Source: a virus
IMG/VR virus record: IMGVR_UViG_3300043409_000419
Span: 1-20,156 of that record
DNA length: 20,156 nucleotides
Strand: one strand, 5' to 3'
Below are positions 1 to 6,794 of the stretch, in pieces. Made by a program: the position numbers and the translations under genes. How positions within the stretch are numbered: position 1 is the first letter of the stretch; the number at the start of each line of letters is the position of its first letter. Below the pieces are notes generated by a model. That model had not been told where the DNA came from, did not search any database, and saw nothing but the letters and a program-made list of their open reading frames with translations.

Positions 1-685
1 ACGCACGATCAACCGCATCCTTCTTAAATGACTGACCGTTCAATTCAGCCGTGTTATAATGACCTGATCCGATACGTCCAATAGTTACAGGCGTTAGGTA
101 TCCAAGATCAAGCAAGTATCTTGCCGTTACCCGATAAACCAGCTTAGTGAAGTATGGGTCTTTTGTTTGAAAGTCAGGAACTGGTTTATCTTTTTCATCA
201 ATCTTGTAAATATAGCCCGTGCCTAATCTATAAGGCGTGGCGGTTAATCCAACAACTCGAACATTAGGGTTTTTAGACCTGATAGTGTCGATTATATGAA
301 TAATGGTAGGGGTAATACCGTGGCATTCATCAACGATTATAAGGCCGAATTTATCCCCAAATCGTGACAGTTTATTCTTTACGGAAACAGGCGTTCCAAA
401 AACAACTGGAAACCTTGTGCTAATTGATCCTACAGCCGCGCTAAAAATAGATGCGCGGTTGCCAGTTGCTTCATATTTTTCATGGTTTTGTTTTACTAAT
501 TCTTCTCCGGGCTGTAAAACCAAGACTGATTTACCATTGCTAATATCATGGATTGTTTTAGCCAATTCGGCAATGATATGGCTTTTACCTGCCCCAGTTG
601 CGGCTTCTACAACGCAAGGATCGCGGGACAAGCGAATGTGTTGCACGACAGCATCGTGCGCGGCCTGCTGATATGGGCGCAACAT
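1..685 (-). CDS. DEAD/DEAH-box helicase, superfamily 2 (partial, C-terminus outside window)
   Basis: ATP-dependent nucleic-acid helicase of superfamily 2, expected to unwind DNA during phage replication or recombination. The first 228 residues are visible. They begin with an MLRPYQQAA Q-motif-like start, then Walker A ATGAGKS (residues 29-35), Walker B DECH (119-122) and motif III TATP (148-151), all in the usual order. The second RecA-like domain with the arginine-finger motif VI should lie beyond the left edge. ATG is chosen because it sits two bases after the stop of the exonuclease gene and places the YQQ motif at residue 5, as usual for this family. It is the last visible gene of the leftward replication operon, and the tight coupling implies co-transcription with the exonuclease. 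Family assignment is secure. The substrate (fork, D-loop or other) is inference. Confidence 0.9.
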   Translation of the reverse strand, partial: MLRPYQQAAHDAVVQHIRLSRDPCVVEAATGAGKSHIIAELAKTIHDISNGKSVLVLQPGEELVKQNHEKYEATGNRASIFSAAVGSISTRFPVVFGTPVSVKNKLSRFGDKFGLIIVDECHGITPTIIHIIDTIRSKNPNVRVVGLTATPYRLGTGYIYKIDEKDKPVPDFQTKDPYFTKLVYRVTARYLLDLGYLTPVTIGRIGSGHYNTAELNGQSFKKDAVDRA

Positions 686-687
686 GG

Positions 688-1554
688 TTAAGTAAACTTC
701 CAATATTCGCTAGAATTGCCAGTGTAAGGCGAAAGATCAGCTTTTGGCAATAGGTCTTTAATTGCCTTTGCATAGCTGATAGCGCCCGTTTTTTGCACTT
801 TAGTTAACTTGCGCCCACAAATCAATGCGTCCTTAAACCCTGCCGCCTCTTGCATGGCGTCCATGATTTCATCAATGCGTTCTTTTGCCCGATCCTGAGC
901 CTCTTTCATATCGTCATATTCCGCAATCAACTGCGCAAGACGCGGCGTGTTGATCTCTCGGCGCTTAGGTTCAAGGTGAATTGGGTTTTCAATCTGGACT
1001 AGGTAGTATTTGTAGAAATCACGCAACTTAGGAATGTTTTCGTTTACCCAATCCTGATCTTTCTTAACATGTTCGACATAATCACCGTTTGGCGTCCACT
1101 GCGCAAAGATTGCCTTGTTGCGTCCAGATGCCAGCATTTCGATTTGAATTTGACCGTAGTAATGGGTTTGATCCAATCTCTTAAACGGCACTGGATCAGG
1201 TTTGTTTCTGATGCCGTAGGGGCACTTAAACTCTAGGATGGTGTCGTCTCCGATAAGACCATCAGGGCTAGCACCTATCCAATCCTCATACGGAAAAAAA
1301 CCGCATTTCTGCACATCAAGACCAGTTGACAACTCAAACAAGCCAATAGCGTTAGCCTCATTTGATCGGCCCCAAGCCATTGCCGGATTGTCTGGAAACT
1401 CGCTTTCCACGCCGTGATAATCCCGAACCATACCGCGCAATACATCACCAGCCGTGCGGTAAGGATCATCACCAAGGATTGCTGCAACGTTAGACCCAGT
1501 AACTCTGCCCTTGCGTTGGTTAAACCATGCGGGGGACCGTTGTTCTACTTCCAT
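688..1554 (-). CDS. YqaJ-like / lambda-exonuclease family viral recombinase nuclease
   Basis: Predicted 5'-3' double-strand DNA exonuclease that makes 3' single-stranded tails for phage recombination. The 288 residues match the YqaJ family. The N-terminus has RSPAWFNQRKGRVTGSN (6-22), with the conserved Arg and Gly-Ser used for DNA entry. The nuclease core follows: WGRSNE (61-66, Glu66), SPDGLI (96-101, Asp98) and LEFKCP (107-112, Glu108 and Lys110), the expected E-D-ExK metal centre. YYGQIQIEM further on matches the downstream QxQ motif. The C-terminal third is helical and charged, possibly for oligomerisation or partner binding. The gene is followed after two bases by the helicase and preceded by a 68-bp gap holding its own promoter. 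With the SSB and Sak4-like genes upstream it completes an annealase-SSB-exonuclease module. Confidence 0.93.
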   Translation of the reverse strand: MEVEQRSPAWFNQRKGRVTGSNVAAILGDDPYRTAGDVLRGMVRDYHGVESEFPDNPAMAWGRSNEANAIGLFELSTGLDVQKCGFFPYEDWIGASPDGLIGDDTILEFKCPYGIRNKPDPVPFKRLDQTHYYGQIQIEMLASGRNKAIFAQWTPNGDYVEHVKKDQDWVNENIPKLRDFYKYYLVQIENPIHLEPKRREINTPRLAQLIAEYDDMKEAQDRAKERIDEIMDAMQEAAGFKDALICGRKLTKVQKTGAISYAKAIKDLLPKADLSPYTGNSSEYWKFT

Positions 1555-1591
1555 CTCATATCCATCCTATCTACACAATGTAAGAGCGGCC

Positions 1592-1620
1592 ATTATAGCC
1601 GCCCTTGTGTTATCTGTCTA
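1592..1620 (-). promoter_or_regulatory. Predicted sigma70-type promoter for exonuclease and helicase
   Basis: On the minus strand a -35 TAGACA (1620-1615, five of six consensus bases) is separated by exactly 17 bases from a perfect -10 TATAAT (1597-1592). Transcription would start near 1585, about 30 bases before the exonuclease ATG. The -10 lies in the loop of an inverted repeat (1582-1606). The element would let the exonuclease and helicase be expressed apart from the upstream replication genes. Assignment is from consensus match and position only. Confidence 0.6.
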
Positions 1621-1622
1621 TA

Positions 1623-2246
1623 TCAGAACGGGATTTCGTCGTCCATATCTTGACGCGACCCGCCGGAACTGGACGACATAGAAGACCCCCTAGGCGTCTC
1701 GTCACGCTCATTATAGGATAGCTTACCGTTTATTTCGGGGGCGCGATTAGGTGCGCCAATGCCAGATAGATAGTTGATAATTTTACCTTCTTTAGACTTC
1801 ATCGCTCCAATCCGCCATGAAAACGGCTTATTAATAATTTCAACCAAGTCTTCGTCATTTGGACTCCAATCTTGGTTACCAGATTTCACTGCCTTCTTTA
1901 GCAACACCTTACCTGTATGGGCGTCAATACCCATCAAAAGCGTCTGGTGCTTCTTCTTGTAAGCATCAGCCGTATCTTTCTTGCTTTCAAGGTTTCCATC
2001 TACAATCCAAAGCTTCGCAAAAACCTTCCTATTGGAAATTTTCACGCCATCATATTCCTGTGGCGCAAGAATTGAACCGCGCAAGGAAATATGACGTTCA
2101 CCGCCATTGAACGAGTTCCACTTAGCTTCATCAAGCGAAACAGTCAACCATGTTCCGTCAGGAAAAGCAAGATCACCCCCGCCTTGTGTCACCACAGTCT
2201 CTTGCGGTGGCGTTTCGTTTACGCTTGAAAAATCCCAAAAACTCAT
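1623..2246 (-). CDS. Phage single-stranded DNA-binding protein (SSB-like)
   Basis: Likely binds single-stranded DNA during replication and recombination. The 207-residue protein has a beta-rich core (about 25-160) compatible with an OB-type fold. A low-complexity linker rich in Ser and Gly (about 187-200) follows, then an acidic tip ending DMDDEIPF. That tip closely imitates the C-terminal peptide of bacterial SSB (DDDIPF) that recruits replication and repair partners. Primary-sequence similarity to E. coli SSB is otherwise weak, so it is probably one of the divergent phage SSB families. Its ATG overlaps the ATPase stop (ATGA), with GGAG eight bases upstream, indicating translational coupling. 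Its position between a Sak4-like ATPase and a YqaJ exonuclease supports the role. The C-terminal tip is directly visible; the fold is inferred. Confidence 0.75.
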   Translation of the reverse strand: MSFWDFSSVNETPPQETVVTQGGGDLAFPDGTWLTVSLDEAKWNSFNGGERHISLRGSILAPQEYDGVKISNRKVFAKLWIVDGNLESKKDTADAYKKKHQTLLMGIDAHTGKVLLKKAVKSGNQDWSPNDEDLVEIINKPFSWRIGAMKSKEGKIINYLSGIGAPNRAPEINGKLSYNERDETPRGSSMSSSSGGSRQDMDDEIPF

Positions 2247-3037
2247 TTTGTCGCTCCATCTTTTGTTTCAATTGCCGGAATAAAAGGTACAAGTCCCGCT
2301 AATGGGTTTACACCCAACTCAACAGTGATTGCATCCGTAATTCCGAAACGGTTTTTAGACACGTTGCTTGCCGTGGCAAAGCAAATCAACTCACGCGCAC
2401 CTGTTGACATTGCTTTCTTGACTTCGCCTTCCGCCCCTTTGGCAAAAGTCTTTAACTTGATAAATCCAACCAAATCAACGTCATTGATATAAGGATCAGC
2501 GCAGTTGACTTTGTTATTCGCCGTGATCTTCATCACATACTTGGAATAACCCGCCATATCCGGCGGCTCAATCTTATCAACGTCCGCATGTGCGAGGAAA
2601 ACGATATTCATGCCTTTCTTGTCCTGCAAAACCTGACAAGCCTTGCGCAACCGTTGGTGCATACCGAACAACACCTGAAAGCCTGCGCCATAACCTCCCG
2701 CACATTGTGCAAGATTATTCTTGCCATCAACTTTCATTATTTCTTCGGTAAACAGAACATCAAGTTTTGACACGCTATCAATGACAAGCGTTTCAAATTC
2801 ATGATCTTCTTTGATCAATGCCGTAATCTGATCCCACAAGTCTTGTGCAGACTTAAGCAATGGGAAAGCCTTGGGTCGCTTTTCACTCGGAACAGCCTTC
2901 AATCCATCCTCGGCGCGGATGAAAATAGGCTTTGGGAATGTAGCGGCAAGGCTTGTTTTGCCGTTGCCTGCATCGCCAAAGATAGTCACAAAACCCGGAC
3001 CATCGACGGGTGTTTCAATGTCGTCTAAAATAGCCAT
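2243..3037 (-). CDS. Sak4-like RecA-family ATPase (AAA_24-type phage nucleotide-binding protein)
   Basis: Predicted RecA-fold ATPase of the Sak4 type, which promotes single-strand annealing or strand exchange with a partner SSB. With the start at 3037 the protein has 264 residues, typical for the group. Walker A is GDAGNGKTS (21-29) and Walker B is TLVIDS (83-88, Asp87). Later NIVFLAHADVDK resembles the sensor strand with a catalytic His/Asp region. The ATG at 3037 is preferred over an upstream in-frame TTG at 3055 because AAGGAG lies six bases before it. The gene sits 33 bases after the primase-polymerase stop and overlaps the SSB start by four bases. Family membership is strong. A recombinase role, rather than a generic ATPase, rests on the SSB and exonuclease neighbours. 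Confidence 0.85.
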   Translation of the reverse strand: MAILDDIETPVDGPGFVTIFGDAGNGKTSLAATFPKPIFIRAEDGLKAVPSEKRPKAFPLLKSAQDLWDQITALIKEDHEFETLVIDSVSKLDVLFTEEIMKVDGKNNLAQCAGGYGAGFQVLFGMHQRLRKACQVLQDKKGMNIVFLAHADVDKIEPPDMAGYSKYVMKITANNKVNCADPYINDVDLVGFIKLKTFAKGAEGEVKKAMSTGARELICFATASNVSKNRFGITDAITVELGVNPLAGLVPFIPAIETKDGATK

Positions 3038-3069
3038 TAGTCGCTCCTTTTCCAATAGTTAAACGCTTA

Positions 3070-5322
3070 TCATACTTTTTTATACCTTGCAACAACCTTC
3101 TTGGATTTAGAATGAACCTTTTCTTCTTTGGAAACATGGCCTTCACTACATAGAGCCGCCAATGCCGTTTCAATGTCTGCCCGCTTGTATCCCCGGCACC
3201 TGTTGATAATAACCCCGGACGTTTCGCCATCATCGCCACTAACAAGCCCTAAAATCCGAGCCTTCAAAGCTAAAGCTGGTGCATCCTTCGCGCGATCATT
3301 AGACACAACGAGAGCAATCTTTTCCTCAATATCATTACGTACCAGAGCAAATGCCCATCGCACATGTTCAGCCGTGCGCAACCCCTCGCCAACTGACAAG
3401 ATCAAGCTAACCTTGGCAACCAACTCATAAGCCCCCAAAACCAGAGCCTCCAAGCCGCTGCGCCCCTTTTGGTTTTCGGCGCTGTCTTCGATCCAATCCA
3501 GTACCGCATCAAGCATCTTTTCAGCGTCCGCAGTTGAAGGGACTTCAATCCTATCGCCTATAAATTGCACCCTAGCCCGTGAATTAACCTCAAATTCACC
3601 GCCACTATACAGTTGCATAAAAGTCATTTTCAGAGGATCTGGCATAGGTCGCGCCTTAAATCCACGTTTAGCCCTTGGAACAGTTTCACGTTCATAAAAA
3701 AGCAATGATCGACCGATAAATCCGTTAGTGGCGCTGCGATGGTCAACCATGCTGTCGAATGTTTCCGGGATGGTGTAACCATGCAATGACAAGAAAGGCT
3801 TTTCTAACCCGCTATCAATCGACACTATCGCCCGGTCAATTTCGCCTATCCTCACATCATCTTCGGCAACGTCACCTTTAAGCAACAATGCCTTTTCCTT
3901 CAAAAGCATTTCCCGAACTTCTTCCTTGCGGTCGCCCTGCAATAGCATGTACTTGTTAGCCTTGGAATATGCAGACATAAGCATACCAATAACGCCGTCA
4001 AGATATACAGCGCCGCCTTTATCCTGAGCGTTCTTAATCTTGCGCAACAATTCTCCGATCTCATCGACAACGTAAAGCGCAGACTGGTGACGCACAAGGT
4101 TAGAAACAATCTCTTTTTCAGACTTGATAGAGCCATGAGTTGCAGCAATAATCCCCGCAGCCCGGTGAATGTCCGCAACGGCCTGTTGCACTGCTTCTTT
4201 GCCAGTCCGTGACCCTGCAACGCAGAACGTGAATAGGTTGCAAGTAGCGCCCTCTCTAGCGTCGGTATAGCGTAATCCTGCAAGGTTGCCCATGGCTGTC
4301 AACGCCGCCGCGACAGCAAGCTTCCTACGCGGTCTACGGCATTGATCATTGATCCACTCTGTCACAACCCCGACAAGCCCCGGGGGGCAGTTTAGATCAA
4401 CGCCACTTATGTCAAATGGCAACCCATCGTGCGGTGTATCAGTCACAGGCGCATCCGGTTCGTCAAACACAACACTTCTAATCCATCCGCCTTGCTCTGC
4501 GTGATAGATCAACGTGCCAATTGTGACGGGGTTTGCAGACTTGCCGAAAGAATGCCATTTAGCGGCCATGCCATCACCGTCATGCTTAGCTGATGTAGAT
4601 GACCATTGTTCCCATAGGTGCAATCCGTCGCCACCTGTCGCGCTATGAAGGGCCATCCCGACCCTAATCCAGTCCTCATAGTCTAGTTCGGCGTTTTTGT
4701 AGTGTTTAAGCATATCCGCCAAGTCATCATGGCTAACGTCCATCACCCCACCGTTGTATTCCGCCCTATGCCTTTCCGGCTTGCGTAGCAATGCCACAAG
4801 CGCGTCAGGCGCTGGACCTATGCTGTAGGCGTCACCATCAAGCACCTCGTACCTAGCGCCGCTGGCATGAAGTGAACCCGGCCCAACAACGTAACCGCTA
4901 CTCTTGAAGTCGATACCTTTGAACTCTGGCAAGTGCGTCACCATCGCAACACCTTCCGGTGCAGTGAAATACAAATGCCGGGAACCATTGCCGCTACCAG
5001 TCGCAACAATCAGCCCACAGTTTGCAAGATCAGGCACAGCCTCGGCCAACTTGGCCCAGCTATCAACACCACCATTGCGCGCATCAATATCCACAACGAT
5101 AAGACCACGGCACAAAACGCCGTACCCGGTTGATAGCTGGCCCGTCATTTTCATGACTTCTATCTGATCGTCTGACCATTCAGGACTATGCTGCCATGAG
5201 GATGAATAGGGGTGTTTACCCGGAACCTTGCATTCAGGATCACCGCAGCCACAACTCTTACACTTGATAGGGTATAGGCCGAAAATGCGAAACCCGGCTT
5301 CCCGAAAATCTTGATACTGCAA
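3070..5322 (-). CDS. Bifunctional primase-polymerase with PriCT and DUF3987 helicase-like domain
   Basis: Probable replication initiator that makes primers and moves along DNA. The N-terminal prim-pol domain (about 1-180) has a Cys/His cluster (C21, C24, C26, C31, H37), the metal-binding pair D78-x-D80 in VVDIDAR, H116 in RHLYF, and GIDFKSSGYVVGPGS (136-150), the hallmark of the bifunctional DNA primase/polymerase family. A PriCT-like module (about 200-275) contains DYEDWIRVGMALH. From about 315 to 700 the sequence matches DUF3987, with a P-loop-like AGSRTGKE (369-376) and a VVDE Walker B-like motif (418-421). The start is TTG: AGAGGGG lies six bases upstream and translation begins directly with the conserved FREAGFRIFG segment. 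At 750 residues it is full length. It has its own predicted promoter just upstream. Confidence 0.9.
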   Translation of the reverse strand: MQYQDFREAGFRIFGLYPIKCKSCGCGDPECKVPGKHPYSSSWQHSPEWSDDQIEVMKMTGQLSTGYGVLCRGLIVVDIDARNGGVDSWAKLAEAVPDLANCGLIVATGSGNGSRHLYFTAPEGVAMVTHLPEFKGIDFKSSGYVVGPGSLHASGARYEVLDGDAYSIGPAPDALVALLRKPERHRAEYNGGVMDVSHDDLADMLKHYKNAELDYEDWIRVGMALHSATGGDGLHLWEQWSSTSAKHDGDGMAAKWHSFGKSANPVTIGTLIYHAEQGGWIRSVVFDEPDAPVTDTPHDGLPFDISGVDLNCPPGLVGVVTEWINDQCRRPRRKLAVAAALTAMGNLAGLRYTDAREGATCNLFTFCVAGSRTGKEAVQQAVADIHRAAGIIAATHGSIKSEKEIVSNLVRHQSALYVVDEIGELLRKIKNAQDKGGAVYLDGVIGMLMSAYSKANKYMLLQGDRKEEVREMLLKEKALLLKGDVAEDDVRIGEIDRAIVSIDSGLEKPFLSLHGYTIPETFDSMVDHRSATNGFIGRSLLFYERETVPRAKRGFKARPMPDPLKMTFMQLYSGGEFEVNSRARVQFIGDRIEVPSTADAEKMLDAVLDWIEDSAENQKGRSGLEALVLGAYELVAKVSLILSVGEGLRTAEHVRWAFALVRNDIEEKIALVVSNDRAKDAPALALKARILGLVSGDDGETSGVIINRCRGYKRADIETALAALCSEGHVSKEEKVHSKSKKVVARYKKV

Positions 5323-5347
5323 TGAAAGCCCCTCTTCTGTGGCGTTA

Positions 5348-5377
5348 TGTGTAGCATAGGCGGGAAGATGGTGTCAA
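5348..5377 (-). promoter_or_regulatory. Predicted promoter for primase-polymerase, shared-core type
   Basis: Minus-strand -35 TTGACA (5377-5372), an 18-base spacer, then TACACA (5353-5348) preceded by TGC, an extended -10 arrangement. Its spacer and -10 (CGCCTATGCTACACA) closely resemble the plus-strand promoters at 6036 and 7785. The predicted start near 5341 gives a short leader containing the AGAGGGG ribosome site of the TTG-started primase-polymerase gene. The -10 hexamer alone is weak, so the claim rests mainly on the perfect -35 and the repeated core. Confidence 0.55.
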
Positions 5378-5381
5378 TATG

Positions 5382-5618
5382 TCATGCAATTCTAATGATA
5401 CGATAAACGCCTTCTGAAACTTTCCTACATGAAAACTTCTTTCCCGACATTTTTCCGTAAATGTGGGGATACGTGGATACATTAGATGCTCCATATTCAC
5501 CTTGGGTGATGGTGATAGCGTCACCTACGTGCATTTCTGGCATAGGCCATTTCTGTTTCGCTCCTTTTTTCCCAACAACTGCCATTTCGTCCTTCGTGGC
5601 GCGATCAAACTTAAACAT
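5382..5618 (-). CDS. Small conserved-type phage protein, function unknown
   Basis: A 78-residue protein, first gene of the leftward operon. The pattern KWPMPEMHVGDAITI followed by GKKFSCRKVSEGVYRIIRI resembles a small protein family common in phage replication regions, with the general layout YP-F-x-M-x-VGD ... GKKF-x-R-x-V-x-x-G-x-R-x-W-R-I. I believe a domain of unknown function covers it, but I cannot confirm its number. It is rich in basic residues and predicted to be mostly beta strand; no membrane segment or catalytic motif is visible. The ATG has AAAGGA seven bases upstream. Its place at the head of the replication operon hints at a DNA-associated role, but function is not known. Confidence 0.8.
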   Translation of the reverse strand: MFKFDRATKDEMAVVGKKGAKQKWPMPEMHVGDAITITQGEYGASNVSTYPHIYGKMSGKKFSCRKVSEGVYRIIRIA

Positions 5619-5650
5619 TTACAATTCCTTTATGTGACTTGTGTTGAAAA

Positions 5651-5679
5651 TCAATAATGTAATTATAAAACTGTGTCAA
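5651..5679 (-). promoter_or_regulatory. Predicted leftward promoter of the replication operon
   Basis: A consensus -35 TTGACA on the minus strand (5679-5674) is followed after 17 bases by a weak -10 TATTGA (5656-5651). The segment is strongly A+T rich and lies 33 to 61 bases upstream of the 78-residue gene, with no other strong candidate nearby. An inverted repeat, TGTGC-N6-GCACA (5680-5695), directly abuts the -35 and could be a repressor or activator site. Only three of six -10 bases match, so the exact start is uncertain. Confidence 0.4.
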
Positions 5680-5695
5680 TGTGCAAAATCGCACA
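5680..5695. promoter_or_regulatory. Inverted repeat beside the leftward -35 box, candidate operator
   Basis: TGTGC and GCACA form perfect 5-bp arms around the spacer AAAATC. The element touches the upstream edge of the TTGACA at 5679-5674. Such small dyads next to a -35 are typical of dimeric regulator sites, but no cognate repressor gene is visible in the window. A related half-site, TTTGCACA, lies at about 5719-5726. Confidence 0.3.
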
Positions 5696-5790
5696 ATAAA
5701 ATGAAAAACTTCTCGCATATTTGCACAGAAGTTAGATAATAACGCGCAAGTCATTGAAAGTAATGGTTTATAGCAAGGTTTCATGCTTAG

Positions 5791-5850
5791 TAGCATAACC
5801 ACCCCCTTATAAAGGTATGGATAGCGGATAACACCCCCCCCTTATAAGGT
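5791..5850. repeat. Pair of imperfect direct repeats with C-tract and TTATAA core
   Basis: Copy 1 (5791-5816) and copy 2 (about 5823-5850) share the layout TAGC-ATAAC-ACCCCC-TTATAA-GGT. Copy 2 has eight Cs instead of five, two extra Gs before ATAAC, and an exact 10-bp palindrome CCTTATAAGG (5840-5849). Copy 1 has one extra A (CCTTATAAAGG). The cores are 35 bases apart, between three and four helical turns. The copies are close enough in sequence to suggest one protein binds both. Confidence 0.7.
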
Positions 5851-5952
5851 TTGAAGATGCAAAGAGAGGTAAAGAAAGCAATGGGTGGGGGTAAGCTACT
5901 AACCAACTAAAGAAGAGATGTATCTAAGAGAGTATCTCCTTATTTCATTAGA

Positions 5953-5968
5953 CCCAAAGCGCTTTGGG
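5953..5968. promoter_or_regulatory. Perfect 16-bp palindrome, candidate operator
   Basis: CCCAAAGCGCTTTGGG reads identically on both strands with no spacer. It lies about 70 bases upstream of the rightward -35. No T-run follows on either strand, so it is a poor terminator; a dimeric DNA-binding protein site is the better reading. No regulator gene is recognised in the window to pair with it. Confidence 0.45.
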
Positions 5969-5980
5969 AAGGTTGGTTTA

Positions 5981-6026
5981 ATGCTTATCCGGCGTCGGAT
6001 ATCCAGCGGTATCCTTGAATAAGCAT
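5981..6026. repeat. Inverted repeat ATGCTTAT / ATAAGCAT upstream of rightward promoter
   Basis: Perfect 8-bp arms at 5981-5988 and 6019-6026 enclose 30 bases that themselves include the palindrome GGATATCC (about 5997-6004). The right arm ends ten bases before the -35 of the rightward promoter. It could form a cruciform or act as paired regulator sites. Function is not shown by sequence alone. Confidence 0.4.
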
Positions 6027-6035
6027 GAAGTGGTA

Positions 6036-6065
6036 TTGACACCACCCGCGCCGTCATGCTATACC
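6036..6065 (+). promoter_or_regulatory. Predicted rightward promoter, shared-core type
   Basis: Perfect -35 TTGACA (6036-6041), an 18-base spacer ending ATGC, and -10 TATACC (6060-6065), with TGC before the -10 giving an extended -10 element. The predicted start near 6072 places a short leader before AAGGGG (6076-6081) and the ATG at 6088. The same -35, spacer length and CATGCTATAC-like core recur upstream of the primase-polymerase gene on the other strand and in part upstream of the large terminase. Confidence 0.7.
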
Positions 6066-6087
6066 TACATCAACCAAGGGGCACATC

Positions 6088-6267
6088 ATGACGCGCGCAG
6101 AATTTATCACCAAACACCGCCAAACAAGCACCGTCCTAGTGTATGCGTTCGGGCGTCCGTCGTTCCGTATTACCGCAAAGTCAAAACATGTAATCGTTGA
6201 CGACTGCGTGGCATATAACGGCGCATCAACACCACTAGACGGCTACACCGTGGCATTGCGTCCATGA
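6088..6267 (+). CDS. Small protein of unknown function (59 residues)
   Basis: A 59-residue frame beginning MTRAEFITKHRQTSTVLVYAF and ending DGYTVALRP. It has its own strong promoter, AAGGGG seven bases before the ATG, and its stop overlaps the next gene's start (ATGA, 6264-6267). Together these are good evidence of translation despite the short length. It is basic at the N-terminus with alternating hydrophobic residues suggesting beta strands; no signal peptide, membrane helix or known motif is seen. Being the first rightward gene next to the control region, it could be a regulator, but nothing in the sequence proves it. Confidence 0.7.
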   Translation: MTRAEFITKHRQTSTVLVYAFGRPSFRITAKSKHVIVDDCVAYNGASTPLDGYTVALRP

Positions 6268-6692
6268 GCCTATTCGATTGGGTATCTGGGCCATACGTCA
6301 AGCCAATGCCAGATAACTATCAGGACGTGTACAGGCGCGCGCTAATCAAGCAATGGGATGCAGACCTTGAAGCCATACGGTCACTCGGCATCTATCCACC
6401 GTGGCGACTAGAACCTGATGACCTGCACAAAGACGAATATCGCTTGCTTGCCGCATGTGCCGATCATGGGGGCGTGTTATGGGCAGACAATAACACTGAC
6501 CTATGCCTGACGACTACCCGTGGCATTGGTCTAAAGGCAATCGGAAACGCAAAGGCCGTAATTGCAAAGTGTCAAGACTTAGGGTATATTACGTGCATGT
6601 TCAATGGCACAAGCTTTACAATCAATGCAACACCACTCGGAATGAACATGCTCGAAGATTACGAGGACCAGAAAGAGGCGGGGATTTTGTGA
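6264..6692 (+). CDS. Hypothetical phage protein, possible winged-helix fold
   Basis: A 142-residue soluble protein translationally coupled to the preceding small gene through an ATGA overlap. The N-terminal half is acidic and Trp/Tyr rich. Residues about 58-130 run as DEYRLLAACADHGGVLWADN, a turn, KAIGNAKAVIAKCQDLGYIT and CMFNGTSFTINATPLGMNML. That order of helices followed by a beta hairpin is reminiscent of MarR-like or replication-initiator winged-helix domains. This is a shape argument only; no family was recognised. It lies just upstream of the TTGCACGAT repeats and the small terminase, so a role in transcription control or packaging is possible. Confidence 0.75.
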   Translation: MSLFDWVSGPYVKPMPDNYQDVYRRALIKQWDADLEAIRSLGIYPPWRLEPDDLHKDEYRLLAACADHGGVLWADNNTDLCLTTTRGIGLKAIGNAKAVIAKCQDLGYITCMFNGTSFTINATPLGMNMLEDYEDQKEAGIL

Positions 6693-6706
6693 ATATAATC
6701 AGTCTT

Positions 6707-6779
6707 TTGCACGATCGGTCTCGTATTTTGCACGATCGGTCTCTTGCACGATACCCCTTCTCTTGCACGATAGGTGCAA
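6707..6779 (+). repeat. Four TTGCACGAT repeats before small terminase, candidate packaging or regulatory site
   Basis: TTGCACGAT occurs at 6707, 6728, 6744 and 6763, all in the same orientation and 16-21 bases apart. The first two copies extend to the 16-base TTGCACGATCGGTCTC. The last copy runs into GTGCAA, giving the perfect dyad TTGCAC-GATAG-GTGCAA (6763-6779). The cluster fills most of the gap between a hypothetical gene and the small terminase. Terminase-binding repeats in phage lambda (cosB R sites) sit at the same place relative to the small terminase gene, so a cos/pac-type recognition site is a reasonable inference. An operator array is the alternative. Confidence 0.6.
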
Positions 6780-6794
6780 TGCTGAGAGCAGCAA

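Larger units (their letters stand above)
5619..6087. other. Non-coding control region between leftward and rightward operons (candidate operator/origin)
   Basis: About 470 bases separate the divergent operons and hold no convincing gene. The left part (5640-5780) is A+T rich and contains the leftward promoter. The middle (5783-5850) contains a small dyad ATGCT-TAGT-AGCAT and two long imperfect direct repeats. The right part has GAGAT/ATCTC arms (5915-5938), a perfect 16-bp palindrome, ATGCTTAT/ATAAGCAT arms, and the rightward promoter. Repeat clusters beside an A+T-rich stretch and next to a primase-polymerase operon are what a phage origin or immunity region looks like, but none of the individual sites is a known binding motif. 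Confidence 0.5.

Noticed and set aside
5611-5802. 63-residue minus-strand frame with a G-rich site before its start
   Set aside because: It overlaps the start of the 78-residue gene, contains the predicted TTGACA promoter, and has an A+T-rich, Cys/Phe-rich composition unlike its neighbours. A real gene is not excluded but is unlikely.
5823-5833. AGCGGATAACA, identical to part of the E. coli lac operator
   Set aside because: Only an 11-base half-site match with no dyad partner; it is better explained as part of the local direct repeat.
5918-6022. 34-codon plus-strand frame in the control region
   Set aside because: No properly spaced ribosome site, no promoter before it, and it runs through the palindrome and inverted-repeat arms; better read as regulatory DNA.
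6707-6771. Short spaced repeats considered as a CRISPR-like array
   Set aside because: The repeat unit is only 9-16 bases and the intervening sequence is only a few bases to about a dozen, not spacer-like; no cas gene is present.
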